Assembly (NCBI GenBank): GCA_003210115.1
Contig: QCNM01000006.1
Location: forward strand, 1-36,651
Source of the DNA: SAR116 cluster bacterium AG-426-A06
GTDB taxonomy: Bacteria; Pseudomonadota; Alphaproteobacteria; Puniceispirillales; Marisalimonadaceae
Length of the DNA: 36,651 nt
Reading direction: 5' to 3'
Under the pieces are notes generated by a model. It saw nothing but the letters and a program-made list of their open reading frames with translations, was not told where the DNA came from and ran no database searches. Below, in pieces: positions 6,845-15,260 of this stretch. The translations under genes and the position numbers were made by a program. The first letter of the stretch is position 1, and each line of letters opens with the position of its first letter.

Positions 6845-7951
6845 TTAGAAATAGACTTGACCCTTCATCAAAATTCTAGATGTTCTGTAAATACCACATG
6901 AATTTATTAAATTTTTTTTTGAAATTAAGTTATTTTTAAAATTTGAATTTAATACAATTGAACAATCTATAGTTCCCATAGGATGTTCAATTTTTATTAT
7001 TTCTGATTTTAAATCTAAACCTTCATCTTTTTTTAATAAATTAAATCCAATCGTTCCAGGGATTAAACAAGAAGAGGCAACACAACATGTTCCAGTTACT
7101 GCATGAGTTTCGTGACATGAGTAAGGAGTAAAGTATCTTGATAAAATAGAATTTTTATTAATACTTTTTGATAATAATGATACTTTTGGTAAAACTTTTC
7201 CATTTACATCGCCCATTCCCATTTTTTTTCCAGCAAGTAATCTAATTCGTTCAATTCTATCTAAGAGTTTTTTATTATTATTTAATTCCCTTGAGTTTTC
7301 GTTTCCTAATATATTGAATTCTTTTGCGTCACATATAATCATAGAAGTTGCAAGATCAAAACATGTGACATTTATTCCATCAAAAGTATCTGTTATGTTA
7401 CCTGTTGGAAATAAATTTCCTGTGGTTTTACCTTCTAAATTTTTAAAATTCATTAAAATTTGAGAACCAGTTCCTGGCACACCATCAATTTTAAAATCAC
7501 CAGAATATTTTAATTTTCCATCTGGCGTTGGAACATCTAAAGTTATTAAAGCGTTTGTATTTATAGACTTTACATTAACTTTTGTAATTTCATTACTGGT
7601 TTCTACCAACCCTTCTTCAATTGCAAAAGGACCGATAGCTGACAACATATTTCCACATGTTGGAGCATAATCAACATGGTTTCTATCTACTTCTACTTGC
7701 GCAAAAAAATAATCTATATCTACGTCTTTTTCTAAACTTTTAGATATTATACAAACTTTGCTTGTTACTGATGTTGCTCCACCTAACCCATTAATTTGCC
7801 TTACATCAGGAGAACCCATTATTTTTAACAAATTTTCAGTTAATAAATTTCTGTCACTAGGTAAATCCTTTTTATGAAAGATTAATCCTTTTGAGGTTCC
7901 TCCTCTCATCAAGTATGCTGGTATAGATGTTAAATCATTCATAATTTTCAA
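6845..7951 (-). CDS. PrpF/GalD-type isomerase (4-oxalomesaconate tautomerase / methylaconitate isomerase family)
   Basis: The N-terminus IPAYLMRGGTSKGLIFHKKDLP and the following MGSPDVRQINGLGGATSVTSK are characteristic of the PrpF family (diaminopimelate-epimerase fold). APTCGNMLSAIGPFAIEEGL carries the catalytic cysteine region, and the second-half VTGTCCVASS gives the other cysteine. Family members shift double bonds in unsaturated tricarboxylates such as 2-methylaconitate (PrpF) or 4-oxalomesaconate (GalD). By overall wording this copy looks closer to the GalD subgroup. At 368 residues the length is normal. It overlaps the upstream dehydrogenase gene by 17 bases, or by 8 if the internal ATG at codon 4 (MNDLTSI) is used. 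The substrate here is unknown. Confidence 0.85.
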   Translation of the reverse strand: MKIMNDLTSIPAYLMRGGTSKGLIFHKKDLPSDRNLLTENLLKIMGSPDVRQINGLGGATSVTSKVCIISKSLEKDVDIDYFFAQVEVDRNHVDYAPTCGNMLSAIGPFAIEEGLVETSNEITKVNVKSINTNALITLDVPTPDGKLKYSGDFKIDGVPGTGSQILMNFKNLEGKTTGNLFPTGNITDTFDGINVTCFDLATSMIICDAKEFNILGNENSRELNNNKKLLDRIERIRLLAGKKMGMGDVNGKVLPKVSLLSKSINKNSILSRYFTPYSCHETHAVTGTCCVASSCLIPGTIGFNLLKKDEGLDLKSEIIKIEHPMGTIDCSIVLNSNFKNNLISKKNLINSCGIYRTSRILMKGQVYF

Positions 7952-9014
7952 TCTTATCGATTATGTGATCAGTCAATGTTTGCGAAGATGATGTTCCTCC
8001 TAAATCAGGAGTTAAATACTTATTTTCTTCTAAAATATTTTCTATGACTTTAAAAACTAATTCGTTTGCCTTAATAAACTCCGTCTGACACTTTTGTTTT
8101 CCAAGCCATTTCAATAACATTGCTACAGAAAAAATTAAAGAAATTGGATTTGCAATACCTTTATTCATAATATCGATTGCTGCTCCATGCTGGGCTTGTG
8201 CCATAGGTATTGAATCTCCTACATTTAGAGAACCAGAAAGCCCAAGTGAACCCGATAGCTCCGAGGCTAAATCTGACAAAATATCTCCAAACATATTAGT
8301 TGTTATCAAAACATCAAATTGTTCAGGTTTTCTGACAATATGTGCAGTTGCAGCATCAACTAACATTTCGTGATATTCAATCTCGGGATAATGTTTAGAA
8401 ATTTTTCTACATGCTTTTAGAAAAATTCCATCAGTTAATCTTAAAACATTAGCCTTATGAATAGCATGAACATTAATTTTTTTGTTTTTATTCATTTGTT
8501 TTGCTATTTCAAAGCCCCTTTTCGCAATTTTTTCAGATGCTTTTCTTGTGATTTTTCTAATAGAAATTCCAGTTCCCTCTTCAATTTCTAATTCACCATT
8601 TCCACTAAACATATTTCTATCAGCATAGAAACCCTCTGTATTCTCTCTAACAATTACTAAATCAATTTTGTCTAGAATACATTTAGTACCTTTAAATGAT
8701 TTGGCTGGTCTGATATTTGAAAATAAATTTAGTTTAGTTCTTAACAACCCAGATGGATTTAATCCTCCTTCTCTTTCAGGTGGATAGTTATTATGATCAA
8801 CAGGACCTAAAATAATACCATCCACTTCTTCACATAGTTTTAAAATTAAATTAGGAAAGGTAGTTTTATTTTTTTCAAGAGCAGAGAAACCAATATCTGA
8901 ATATATAATATCTAAATTAAATTTAAATTTGTTAGAAATTTTATTTAATACCTTTATTGTACAATCTACAATTTCGGGACCAATACCGTCCCCTTTCAAA
9001 GCTAAAATTTTCAT
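7935..9014 (-). CDS. isocitrate/isopropylmalate dehydrogenase family enzyme
   Basis: This is an NAD(P)- and metal-dependent oxidative decarboxylase of 2-hydroxy dicarboxylates. Visible features are GDGIGPEIV at the N-terminus, LLRTKLNLFSNIRPAKS (substrate arginines), VIVRENTEGFYADR, the lysine/aspartate region NMFGDILSDLASELSGSLGLSGS, and HGAAIDIMNKGIANP. In the last motif the usual 'GSAPDIAG' of true LeuB is changed (AAIDIMN), so leucine biosynthesis is not assured. No leuA, leuC or leuD is nearby. It sits inside a CoA-linked catabolic operon, 6 bases after the crotonase gene. A GAAGG ribosome-binding site precedes the start. Confidence 0.85.
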   Translation of the reverse strand: MKILALKGDGIGPEIVDCTIKVLNKISNKFKFNLDIIYSDIGFSALEKNKTTFPNLILKLCEEVDGIILGPVDHNNYPPEREGGLNPSGLLRTKLNLFSNIRPAKSFKGTKCILDKIDLVIVRENTEGFYADRNMFSGNGELEIEEGTGISIRKITRKASEKIAKRGFEIAKQMNKNKKINVHAIHKANVLRLTDGIFLKACRKISKHYPEIEYHEMLVDAATAHIVRKPEQFDVLITTNMFGDILSDLASELSGSLGLSGSLNVGDSIPMAQAQHGAAIDIMNKGIANPISLIFSVAMLLKWLGKQKCQTEFIKANELVFKVIENILEENKYLTPDLGGTSSSQTLTDHIIDKIENYE

Positions 9015-9020
9015 TAATAA

Positions 9021-9815
9021 TTATTTACCTTCAAATCTAGGTTTTTCTTTTTTAAGAAATGCTTGAATACCATTTTGGCCATCATTTGTTTCTGCTGATT
9101 CAGAAATCATTTTTGTTTCAAGCTCCATTTGAGTCTCTAAAGTAGAATTTAATGAATTATGAATTAATCTTTTAGTTTTTCCATAAGCTAAGGTAGGGCC
9201 TTTTGATAAATTATCAGCTAATTTGAGTGTTTCATTCCAAAAGTTTTTGTCATCATAAATATAATTTAAAAGACCCCATGTAAGAGCTTCCTCGGAAGAT
9301 AAAACTTTATTAGTCATAACTAATTCAAGATATTTTCTAATACCAATGATTCTTGGCAAATAATAACTTGAAGAACCGTCTGGTGTAAGTCCTGCTTTAG
9401 TGTATGCAGAAACAAAAGTTGCACTTGATGTTGCAATAGCTAAATCTGCAAAACCAACAAATGATAATCCTGCACCTGCGGCAACTCCATTTACAGCAAC
9501 TATTAAAGGAGAATTCATTCTTGAAAACTTTGTTATAGCACCATGAAGATCATGGGTAACCATTTTTAAATGTTTTGCAACATTACCAGTTTCATCAAAA
9601 GATTTTAAATCACCACCAGCACAGAATGCTTTATCACCTTCTCCAGTTAATATGATTGCTCTAATTTTTTTATTCGTGTCACATTCATAAGATATTTCTA
9701 AAAGTTCTTTTGCCATTTTAGCGTTTAAAGAGTTGTAACTATTTGGCCTATTGAGACGAATAATGGCTACATTTTCAATAATTTCGAAATTAATAGTTTC
9801 TAATTTTAAATTCAT
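9021..9815 (-). CDS. enoyl-CoA hydratase/isomerase family protein, isomerase-like active site
   Basis: Crotonase fold: KAFCAGGDLKSF (residues 62-73) and VNGVAAGAGLSFVGFADLAIA (109-128) form the CoA and oxyanion-hole region. In classical hydratases two glutamates lie in 'GGGCELAMMCD' and near 'PE..LG'. Here the first position is serine (GAGLSFVG) and the second is not glutamate either. AGLTPDGSSSYYLPR places an aspartate at residue 146, as in PaaG-type isomerases. I read it as an isomerase or atypical crotonase rather than a plain hydratase. GGAG lies just upstream of the start. At 264 residues the length is normal. Confidence 0.85.
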   Translation of the reverse strand: MNLKLETINFEIIENVAIIRLNRPNSYNSLNAKMAKELLEISYECDTNKKIRAIILTGEGDKAFCAGGDLKSFDETGNVAKHLKMVTHDLHGAITKFSRMNSPLIVAVNGVAAGAGLSFVGFADLAIATSSATFVSAYTKAGLTPDGSSSYYLPRIIGIRKYLELVMTNKVLSSEEALTWGLLNYIYDDKNFWNETLKLADNLSKGPTLAYGKTKRLIHNSLNSTLETQMELETKMISESAETNDGQNGIQAFLKKEKPRFEGK

Positions 9816-9830
9816 TTATTACTCCAAAAA

Positions 9831-10976
9831 TTAATTATTAATCTTAGATAATATTTGTTCAGTATGTTCTCCTAATTTTGGTGGAGACCTAAACAGTTGT
9901 GCTGGTGTTTCAGATAATTTAACGGGGAATCCTGTCATCTTAATTTTCCTATTATCCGGACCATCTGATACAATCACCATATCTGTATCTTTTACCAACT
10001 GATCATTTAAAGCCTCCTTCATATCTAATACTTTTCCAGCTGGACAACCACTTTGATTCAGTTTTTCAATCCAATAATCAGTAGTATTTAATTCTGTAGT
10101 TTTGTTAATAATCTGATTTAATTTATCTCTATTAATCATTCTTAACGAATTCGTTTTATACAAATCATTTTCAAGTAAATATTCTAATTTTAATGTTTTT
10201 AAAAAAATATTACATAATTTATCGTTTGCAGGAGCAATAGCAATATTACCGTCCTTTGTTTTAAACAAACCGTAAGGTGACAGAATTGGATGATCATTAC
10301 CACTCTTTTTAGGCGTTTCATTTGTTACAAAATACTCGGCAGATAGGTACGCCATAAGTGATATCAAACCTGAAGTCAAACTTGTTTCGACTACTTGTCC
10401 CTTTTTGGTATTATACCTCGCATTTATCGCAGAAACTATTCCAAAAGCACAATATAGACCAGCAATCAAATCAGAAATAGGAGCAGCAGTTCTAACAGGT
10501 CCAGTTTTTTCAGATCCATTTAATGACATGAATCCTGAAATCGCCTGGGCAATAAAATCAAAAGCAGGTCTTTGACTATATTCTCCCTCACTACCAAAAC
10601 CATTAACTGATGCTTGAACAAGTCTAGGGTTTATAGTGCTTAAAGTTTTTCTATCAAAACCCATTTTAGCGAGAACACCAGGCCTAAAATTATCGACAAT
10701 TACATCTGCATTTTTTAATAATTTTTTTAATTTTTCTTTATCTTCACTTTGATATAAATCTAAAACTACAGATTTTTTATTTCTGTTAAATTGAGCAAAA
10801 TATGCGCTATAACCATCCACAAATTCACCTTGATTTCTTACATTATCTCCCTTAGGTGGTTCAATTTTTATTACTTCAGCTCCCATGTCTGCCAATAATA
10901 AAGTACAAAATGGACCTGAAATTACTCTTGTCAAATCAATGACTTTTATTCCAGATAAGGCGCCTTCTTTAATCAT
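9831..10976 (-). CDS. class III CoA-transferase (CaiB/BaiF family)
   Basis: Formyl-CoA:oxalate/CaiB-type CoA-transferases move CoA between carboxylic acids through an aspartyl-CoA anhydride. The N-terminus has LSGIKVIDLTRVISGPFCTLLLADMGAEVIKIEPP, the family hallmark, followed by NFRPGVLAKMGFD. The segment APISDLIAGLYCAFGI contains the expected catalytic aspartate. The C-terminus ends with the usual RSPPKLGEHTEQIL. At 381 residues it is of normal size. It starts 3 bases after the lyase stop. Its likely job is to activate the imported acid to a CoA thioester for the adjacent HMG-CoA-lyase-type enzyme. A eukaryotic relative, SUGCT, acts on glutarate and 3-hydroxy-3-methylglutarate. Confidence 0.88.
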   Translation of the reverse strand: MIKEGALSGIKVIDLTRVISGPFCTLLLADMGAEVIKIEPPKGDNVRNQGEFVDGYSAYFAQFNRNKKSVVLDLYQSEDKEKLKKLLKNADVIVDNFRPGVLAKMGFDRKTLSTINPRLVQASVNGFGSEGEYSQRPAFDFIAQAISGFMSLNGSEKTGPVRTAAPISDLIAGLYCAFGIVSAINARYNTKKGQVVETSLTSGLISLMAYLSAEYFVTNETPKKSGNDHPILSPYGLFKTKDGNIAIAPANDKLCNIFLKTLKLEYLLENDLYKTNSLRMINRDKLNQIINKTTELNTTDYWIEKLNQSGCPAGKVLDMKEALNDQLVKDTDMVIVSDGPDNRKIKMTGFPVKLSETPAQLFRSPPKLGEHTEQILSKINN

Positions 10977-10979
10977 TAA

Positions 10980-11924
10980 TTAATTACCTTTTGCAGTTTT
11001 AACATCTTCGAGTGAATATTTTTTTAATCTTTCTCCTGCATGCATAACTTGCCCAGGTAACTTATAATCTAAAATTTTTTCTGCTTTTTTTGCAATTTTA
11101 ATTAAATGGTTAATGTCTATTCCAGTCTTAATATTCATTTCATTCATCATATATACAAGATCTTCTGAACAGATATTGCCTGTTGCATCTGGTGCAAATG
11201 GACAACCACCTATTCCTCCAAAACAACTTTCATATAAATATATACCTTCGTTTAATCCAATCAAAACATTTGCAAGTCCAACACCTCTAGTATTATGAAA
11301 ATGTAAAGTAATATCAAAATCTGGGATGTTATCTTGAATTTCTCTAATTGCAGCTTTTACAATTGGAGGTGTGGCCATTCCTGTAGTATCTCCTAACGTT
11401 ACTCCTTTAAAACCAAGCGCTTTATATTGCTTTGAAATTTCTACAAGTTTTTTATATTGGACATTTCCTTCAAAAGGACATCCAAAAGCTGTTGATATAT
11501 CCCCATGTACAGGGATATTGTTATCATTTGCCAACTTAACAACTTCCTCAAAACCAGTTAAAGATTCATGTATTGACCTGTTAAGATTTTTTTGGTTATG
11601 ACTTTCTGAAGCTGATAAAAAAACAACTATTTCATCAATTTGACATTCTAAAGCTCTAATAGCCCCTCTTAGATTTGGAACCAAGGCAGTAAATGTAACA
11701 TCATTATTTCGTTCAATTCCTTTAATGACCTCAGCTGCATCTGCTAATTGAGGTATAGCTTTTGGAGACACAAAGGAAGAAAATTCAATTCTTTTAAATC
11801 CTGCTTTAACAAGATCATTGATGAGCATAATTTTATCATTTGTACTTACTATTTTTTTTTCAGATTGGAAACCATCTCGCGTTCCAACTTCAGTCAAAAC
11901 TACTTCCTTTACACCTATATCCAT
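10980..11924 (-). CDS. hydroxymethylglutaryl-CoA lyase family protein
   Basis: This enzyme cleaves 3-hydroxy-3-methylglutaryl-CoA, or a related 3-hydroxyacyl-CoA, to acetyl-CoA and a keto acid. Evidence includes VGTRDGFQSEK near the N-terminus (catalytic arginine-aspartate), GVTLGDTTGMATP, HFHNTRG (metal histidines) and the signature GGIGGCPFAPDATGN with the catalytic cysteine. The ORF track starts 21 bases further out (MNYWRFN). GGAGG followed by TTTAAT lies directly before the ATG at 11924, so MDIGVKEVV is the real start and the protein has 314 residues. It is the first gene of the leftward operon, divergent from the TRAP transporter. Confidence 0.87.
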   Translation of the reverse strand: MDIGVKEVVLTEVGTRDGFQSEKKIVSTNDKIMLINDLVKAGFKRIEFSSFVSPKAIPQLADAAEVIKGIERNNDVTFTALVPNLRGAIRALECQIDEIVVFLSASESHNQKNLNRSIHESLTGFEEVVKLANDNNIPVHGDISTAFGCPFEGNVQYKKLVEISKQYKALGFKGVTLGDTTGMATPPIVKAAIREIQDNIPDFDITLHFHNTRGVGLANVLIGLNEGIYLYESCFGGIGGCPFAPDATGNICSEDLVYMMNEMNIKTGIDINHLIKIAKKAEKILDYKLPGQVMHAGERLKKYSLEDVKTAKGN

Positions 11925-11945
11925 ATTAAACCTCCAATAATTCAT

Positions 11946-12050
11946 ATATTAATAAGATTTTAAAAATTTTCACCAATATTATTCTTAAATGTTGACTCAG
12001 TTAGAAATTATTAGTGAACTATACTAATAAAAAATTTTGGAGGAATAATT
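11946..12050. promoter_or_regulatory. divergent promoter region between the lyase operon and the TRAP operon
   Basis: About 100 very AT-rich bases separate the two divergent operons. On the plus strand TATACT at 12020-12025 is a good -10 candidate. TTGACT at 11992-11997 resembles a -35 box but is 22 bases away, too far for a standard sigma-70 pair. GGAGG lies 7 bases before the TRAP binding-protein ATG at 12051. No regulator gene is adjacent. Confidence 0.35.
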
Positions 12051-13007
12051 ATGAAAAAGTTTTTAAAAACTTTTGCTCTTGTGTCTTCAATGAGTATTGT
12101 AGCCACTATAGCAAATGCAGACCAATTTGTAAGGATGGTATCAGGTCCTTCTGGAGGTTCATGGTATCCTTTAGGTGCAAAGGTAATGCAAACACTTGAA
12201 AGTAATATTAAAGGCATTTCAACATCTAACACTTCTGGTGGCGGTATATCAAATGTTATGTCTGTAAATGGAGGTGACGCTGAAATTGGATGGTCTTATG
12301 CTCATACTGTTGCTAATGGTTGGAATGCAAAAGGTAAGTTTAAAAAAAATCATAAAAATGTAAGATATTTTGCTACTTTGTACCCAGCAGCTTTTCAGGT
12401 AGCAGTTAGAGCTGATTCTAAAATTAAAGGTTTTGAGGACATGAAAAATGCAAATATTAGTCCAGGTAAACCAAAATGGACTGGCACAGCTTTTTGCGAA
12501 TCAATAATTAAAGATTATGGTTTTAATTTTGAAACCATCAAAAAAAATGGTGGTGTTGTCCATATGGTAAGCTATAAGGAATCAGTTGCTTTAATGAAAG
12601 ATGGTCAAGCTGATGTTTTTATGGCTGCTACTTCAGTTCCACAAGCTAGTTTTATTGAATTAGAAAATAGCCCAGGAATAAGATTTATTGGTTTACCAAA
12701 AGAGAGAATTGACAGGATTGTTAAAAATAATCCAGGTTATATTTACGGTAAAATACCCGCAAGTGCATACAAATCCCTTAATAAGGACATTCCTACACTA
12801 GGTATAGTTACTTCTATGATTGTTCATAAGGATTTACCAACAGATTTAGTTTACAAAATGGCTAAAGTTTTTTGGGATAATCATAGTGAATTCGTTAAAG
12901 TAAAAAGCGTCTGGAAAAAAGTTTTGATGAAAGATGCTGTCAACGGAGCTGCAGTTCCAGTTCATCCAGGAGCTGCAAAATTTTATAAAGAAAAAGGCAT
13001 AATGTAG
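12051..13007 (+). CDS. TAXI-family TRAP transporter solute-binding protein
   Basis: This periplasmic binding protein feeds a TRAP permease, using ion gradients rather than ATP. The signal peptide is MKKFLKTFALVSSMSIVATIANA, with cleavage before DQF. The mature N-terminus VRMVSGPSGGSWYPLGAKV and later GGGISNVMSVNGGDAEIGWSYA are typical of the TAXI (TAM/TRAP-associated extracytoplasmic) family. At 318 residues the length is normal. A strong GGAGG precedes the ATG. A hairpin follows the stop, then the fused permease. TAXI substrates include glutamate and various carboxylates. The divergent acid-catabolic operon suggests a carboxylate here. Confidence 0.88.
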   Translation: MKKFLKTFALVSSMSIVATIANADQFVRMVSGPSGGSWYPLGAKVMQTLESNIKGISTSNTSGGGISNVMSVNGGDAEIGWSYAHTVANGWNAKGKFKKNHKNVRYFATLYPAAFQVAVRADSKIKGFEDMKNANISPGKPKWTGTAFCESIIKDYGFNFETIKKNGGVVHMVSYKESVALMKDGQADVFMAATSVPQASFIELENSPGIRFIGLPKERIDRIVKNNPGYIYGKIPASAYKSLNKDIPTLGIVTSMIVHKDLPTDLVYKMAKVFWDNHSEFVKVKSVWKKVLMKDAVNGAAVPVHPGAAKFYKEKGIM

Positions 13008-13015
13008 CTAAATTT

Positions 13016-13041
13016 AGAAGGTGCTTTAACCAGCACCTTCT
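13016..13041 (+). terminator. perfect 10-bp hairpin between TRAP binding protein and permease (attenuator or mRNA stabiliser)
   Basis: AGAAGGTGCT (13016-13025), loop TTAACC, AGCACCTTCT (13032-13041) form an uninterrupted 10-bp stem. It starts 8 bases after the binding-protein stop. No long T-tract follows directly, so it is not a full intrinsic terminator. It probably gives more binding protein than permease by partial termination or 3'-end protection. Confidence 0.65.
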
Positions 13042-13056
13042 TATCTAAAAATTTTT

Positions 13057-15066
13057 ATGCAGTCTTCTTCAAAAAAACTTGTATACAATGAAGTTAAAGA
13101 AATTAGCTTTCTTGATGAACTTATCCAATGGAGTAAAAATAAATCACTCTATTACTGGATAATTATAATTTGCTCATGGTTATCTATCGGTTTAGCTTTT
13201 TATCATTTATTTGTTGCAGTTTATGGCACGCCAGAAGGAAGATCCTTTCGATCAGTACATTTGTCTGTAATGATGATACTAGCTGTATTTATATATCCTG
13301 TATTTCGTAAAAGTATTAACGATAAAATAATTTTACCCAATGATGAAAAAGGTAATTTTTTAAGATTATTCGGAAGTATTTATGACTTACTAATAATTAT
13401 TTCAATAATCTTTGTCCAATTATGGACGACTTGGGATGTTGAAACATTCATGATGCGATATGGAGATAAATATATAGGAGATATAATAGTAGGTTCAATT
13501 CTAATATTTTTAGTTTTAGATGGTACAAGAAGAGCAGTTGGTTGGGCAATGGTGTTTGTAGCTGGTTTCTTTATGTTGCACGCATTATATGCTCATAAAT
13601 TTTTTGGTTTTTTTTATGGACCACCAACAAGACTTGCAAAATATATTGATACTTTATTTATGACATCTGATGGAATATACGGAATACCTCTATATGTAGC
13701 ATCCACATACATAGTTTTATTTATCATTTTTGGTGCTATTTTAATCCGCTCTGGTGTTGGAAGATTTTTTGTTGATCTTGCTATTTCACTTACAGGTCAT
13801 AGGACTGGTGGTCCAGCTAAAGCTGCTGTTGTAGCATCTGGAATGACAGGCACTGTATACGGATCTGCTGTAGCAAATGTTGTAACAACTGGATCTTTTA
13901 CAATTCCACTTATGAAAAATTACGGTTATAGGCCAAGATTTGCTGCTGCAGTAGAAGCTTGTGCTTCTTCTGGAGGTCAAATAACACCCCCTATAATGGG
14001 TGCAGCTGCATTCATAATGGCAGAATTTTTGGAGGCTCCTTACTCTTATGTTATTTTAGCAGCTATAATTCCAGCTTTTTTATATTTTGTAACAATTTAT
14101 TTCATGGTTCATGTCGAAGCAGAAAAACATGGGATAGAAAAAATTGATAAATCTATGCTTCCAAATGTAATTGATGTGTTAAAAAGTGGATGGCACATGT
14201 TACTTTCTTTGGTAGTATTGATTGCTCTTCTTATATATGGATATACTGCGATGAAAGCAGGATTTTGGGCTATAATTTCTGTTGTTTTTTTAAGTTTTTT
14301 TAAAAGTAACACTCGAATGTCTGTAGTTGATCTTTTAGGTGCGTTTGAAAGTGGAATAAAATCAACTGTACCAGTAACAATTGCATGTGCATGCGCTGGT
14401 ATAATTATCGGATCAGTTTTTGTATCAGGTTTAGGACTGAAATTCACTCAATCAGTCATAGACTTATCTGGTGGAATGCTATTTCCATTATTATGTCTAA
14501 CAGCGATTTCAGCTATAATCTTAGGTATGGGAATGACTACAACAGCAGTTTACATAACAGTTGCTGCTTTAATTGTTCCTTCTCTAATACAAGCTGGTGT
14601 GACACCAATTGCTGCACACATGTTTGCTTTTTATTTTGGAGTTGTTTCAACTATTACACCTCCTGTTGCTTTAGCCTCATTTGCTGGTGCTGCTATAGCA
14701 AAATCACCTCCTATGGCTACAGCAGTTGAATCAAGTAAAGTTGGAATTGCAAAATATATTGTTCCATTCGCATTTATTTATAACCCTTCTCTTCTTATGG
14801 AAGGTTCTTATTTGATAAGTCTATATAGCTTATTAAGTGTTTTATTAGCATACTGGAGTATGACTTTAGGCTTAGAAGGCTATTTAAATAAACCTCTAAA
14901 TGTTTATACTAGAATAATTGCTTTTGTAAGTTCAATTTTACTTTTATTGCCTCCCCTTTCAATTTTTTATGGTGTCTCTGGTTTTTTGTTAAATGGAGTT
15001 GGACTTGTAATTTTAATATTCGTTTATTTTATTCAAGGTAAAATTAAATTAGGATATGTGAAATGA
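13057..15066 (+). CDS. TRAP transporter fused permease (4TM/12TM, DctQ-DctM fusion type)
   Basis: The 669-residue membrane protein combines the small (Q) and large (M) TRAP subunits. Hydrophobic helices fill the sequence. The first 190 residues hold the Q-like part (WIIIICSWLSIGLAFYHLF onwards). The M part contains TGHRTGGPAKAAVVASGMTGTVYGSAVANV and ACASSGGQITPPIMGAAAFIMAE, which are hallmark motifs of fused TRAP permeases. Near the C-terminus FGVVSTITPPVALASFAGA repeats the motif of the second half. There is no clear Shine-Dalgarno before the ATG, unlike the binding protein, consistent with lower expression. The last 4 bases overlap the next gene (ATGA). Confidence 0.9.
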   Translation: MQSSSKKLVYNEVKEISFLDELIQWSKNKSLYYWIIIICSWLSIGLAFYHLFVAVYGTPEGRSFRSVHLSVMMILAVFIYPVFRKSINDKIILPNDEKGNFLRLFGSIYDLLIIISIIFVQLWTTWDVETFMMRYGDKYIGDIIVGSILIFLVLDGTRRAVGWAMVFVAGFFMLHALYAHKFFGFFYGPPTRLAKYIDTLFMTSDGIYGIPLYVASTYIVLFIIFGAILIRSGVGRFFVDLAISLTGHRTGGPAKAAVVASGMTGTVYGSAVANVVTTGSFTIPLMKNYGYRPRFAAAVEACASSGGQITPPIMGAAAFIMAEFLEAPYSYVILAAIIPAFLYFVTIYFMVHVEAEKHGIEKIDKSMLPNVIDVLKSGWHMLLSLVVLIALLIYGYTAMKAGFWAIISVVFLSFFKSNTRMSVVDLLGAFESGIKSTVPVTIACACAGIIIGSVFVSGLGLKFTQSVIDLSGGMLFPLLCLTAISAIILGMGMTTTAVYITVAALIVPSLIQAGVTPIAAHMFAFYFGVVSTITPPVALASFAGAAIAKSPPMATAVESSKVGIAKYIVPFAFIYNPSLLMEGSYLISLYSLLSVLLAYWSMTLGLEGYLNKPLNVYTRIIAFVSSILLLLPPLSIFYGVSGFLLNGVGLVILIFVYFIQGKIKLGYVK

Positions 15067-15260
15067 AGAATATTTTCAAAGGACCTAAAACATTCTGGAT
15101 AGTACTATTTATTTCAGGCTTAATTATTTTTTCATTGGGTTTGAAACATTTACATGTGAGTTATTTTAATTTATTTATAATAATTGTTTTTATAGTAAGT
15201 GCCCTTTTGTTATTTTTTATATTGAAATCAAAAAATAAAATTAAAATCCATGACAAATAA
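15063..15260 (+). CDS. small two-helix membrane protein of the TRAP operon
   Basis: This 65-residue protein starts in an ATGA overlap with the TRAP permease and is therefore translationally coupled to it. It has two hydrophobic helices (FWIVLFISGLIIFSLGL and FNLFIIIVFIVSALLLFFI) and a basic tail KSKNKIKIHDK. Its end overlaps the ABC ATPase start by 11 bases. The function is unknown. An accessory role in the TRAP complex is suggested by coupling only. Confidence 0.7.
   Translation: MKNIFKGPKTFWIVLFISGLIIFSLGLKHLHVSYFNLFIIIVFIVSALLLFFILKSKNKIKIHDK

Noticed and set aside
12011-12232. Minus- and plus-strand ORFs over the start of the TAXI gene (12011..12232, 12014..12199)
   Set aside because: They are shadows of the clear signal peptide and binding-protein frame.
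13786-14729. Several serine/cysteine-rich ORFs within the TRAP permease
   Set aside because: Their composition is out-of-frame noise from a membrane protein gene; no start signals.
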